Shown here one piece after another: positions 12,750 through 12,925 of a stretch of 12,925 nucleotides of DNA (position 1 is its first letter; every line of letters begins with the position of its first letter). The notes beneath the pieces are model-generated. The model had not been told where the DNA came from. It saw only the letters and a program-made list of their open reading frames with translations, and searched no databases. Both the position numbers and the translations under genes were made by a program. Source of the stretch: DASWJQ01 sp036397095 (GTDB taxonomy: Bacteria > Chloroflexota > Anaerolineae > Anaerolineales > E44-bin32); assembly GCA_036397095.1 (NCBI GenBank), contig DASWJQ010000041.1:1-12925 (forward strand), given 5' to 3'.

Positions 12750-12925
12750 TCACTTATCTGACCCGCCGATGGCCAGCTCTGAAACCTGGCGCACGACGGC
12801 TTCGATCCGCCTGCGCCGCGTAACCGGCCGCTTGGCGCTTTCGATCCAGTAGACCATCTGCTCTTTCTTCGATGTGGGCAAACCCCTGTACGCGGACAAC
12901 GCCCCCTTGGCGTTCTGAGGTGCCA
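12750..12925 (-). CDS. YdeI/OmdA-like protein, C-terminal part (cut by window edge)
   Basis: The last 57 residues of a gene entering from the right edge read ALSAYRGLPTSKKEQMVYWI, then ESAKRPVTRRRRIEAVVRQV, ending with a short SELAIGGSDK tail and TGA. The pattern 'F..L.pS.kkeyv.WI..AKrpeTR.rRi...v' is the C-terminal signature of the YdeI/OmpD-associated (OmdA) family, called bacteriocin-protection in some annotations. These proteins are mostly uncharacterised. The N-terminal domain cannot be judged because it is outside the window. The DinB gene starts 42 bases later on the same strand. Confidence 0.75.
   Translation of the reverse strand, partial: APQNAKGALSAYRGLPTSKKEQMVYWIESAKRPVTRRRRIEAVVRQVSELAIGGSDK

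Noticed and set aside
1..12925. Integron cassette array
   Set aside because: GTTAGGC and GCCTAAC occur singly (about 1193 and 9953) but not as paired core sites at each gene boundary. No common attC-like repeat and no integrase are seen.
1..12925. tRNA (including tRNA-Sec), CRISPR array, insertion sequence
   Set aside because: None was seen by eye: no cloverleaf-like block with a GGTTCGAATCC arm, no direct-repeat array, and no transposase frame.

Overview
This is a GC-rich bacterial chromosomal segment in which every gene I can support lies on the minus strand, so transcription runs from the right edge to the left. There are about 22 short, mostly single-domain genes. Many have a recognisable Shine-Dalgarno sequence. 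The mix (three VOC/glyoxalase-fold proteins, two SAM methyltransferases, DinB, DUF1801, TfoX-like, YdeI-like, DUF5946, DUF305, cupin, AlkA-type glycosylase, small membrane proteins) is typical of accessory stress and detoxification islands in Chloroflexota or Actinomycetota. I lean to Chloroflexota, with low confidence. No rRNA, tRNA, CRISPR array, transposase or integrase is visible.

Layout from the right (upstream) end. First come a YdeI/OmdA-like C-terminus cut by the window edge, a DinB-family protein and a VOC protein. Next is a tight group: a small Cys/His-rich protein (11226-11564), an organomercurial-lyase (MerB)-like gene (10519-11187) and a membrane protein (9955-10506), with a second membrane protein (9058-9834) further on. 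Then follow DUF5946 plus a membrane protein, a cupin, an AlkA-like DNA glycosylase, a membrane-anchored DUF305 protein, a frameshifted methyltransferase, a VOC protein, a conserved hypothetical, a TfoX-like protein, two small membrane proteins with a Nudix remnant beside them, a VOC protein, a second methyltransferase, an unknown protein and a DUF1801 protein. No gene-free stretch exceeds 300 bases. The longest (8835-9057, about 223 bases) holds only a hairpin.

The standout is the MerB-like gene. Its reading frame is interrupted once, by TGA, exactly where MerB has its catalytic cysteine (Cys159 of plasmid R831b MerB). The frame then continues for 74 sense codons of convincing MerB C-terminal sequence. 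Twelve bases after the TGA is a perfect 7-bp hairpin capped by GGUC. This matches the apical loop and nearly the spacing of the E. coli fdhF SECIS element. I therefore annotate it as a probable selenocysteine-containing MerB homologue with active-site set Cys87-Asp90-Sec148. No merA, merR, merT or merP is nearby, so the substrate is open. Sec machinery (selA, selB, selC, selD) is outside the window and could not be checked.

Other irregularities are a one-base frameshift in a methyltransferase, the Nudix C-terminal remnant, and several intergenic inverted repeats that may be terminators, operators or structured leaders.
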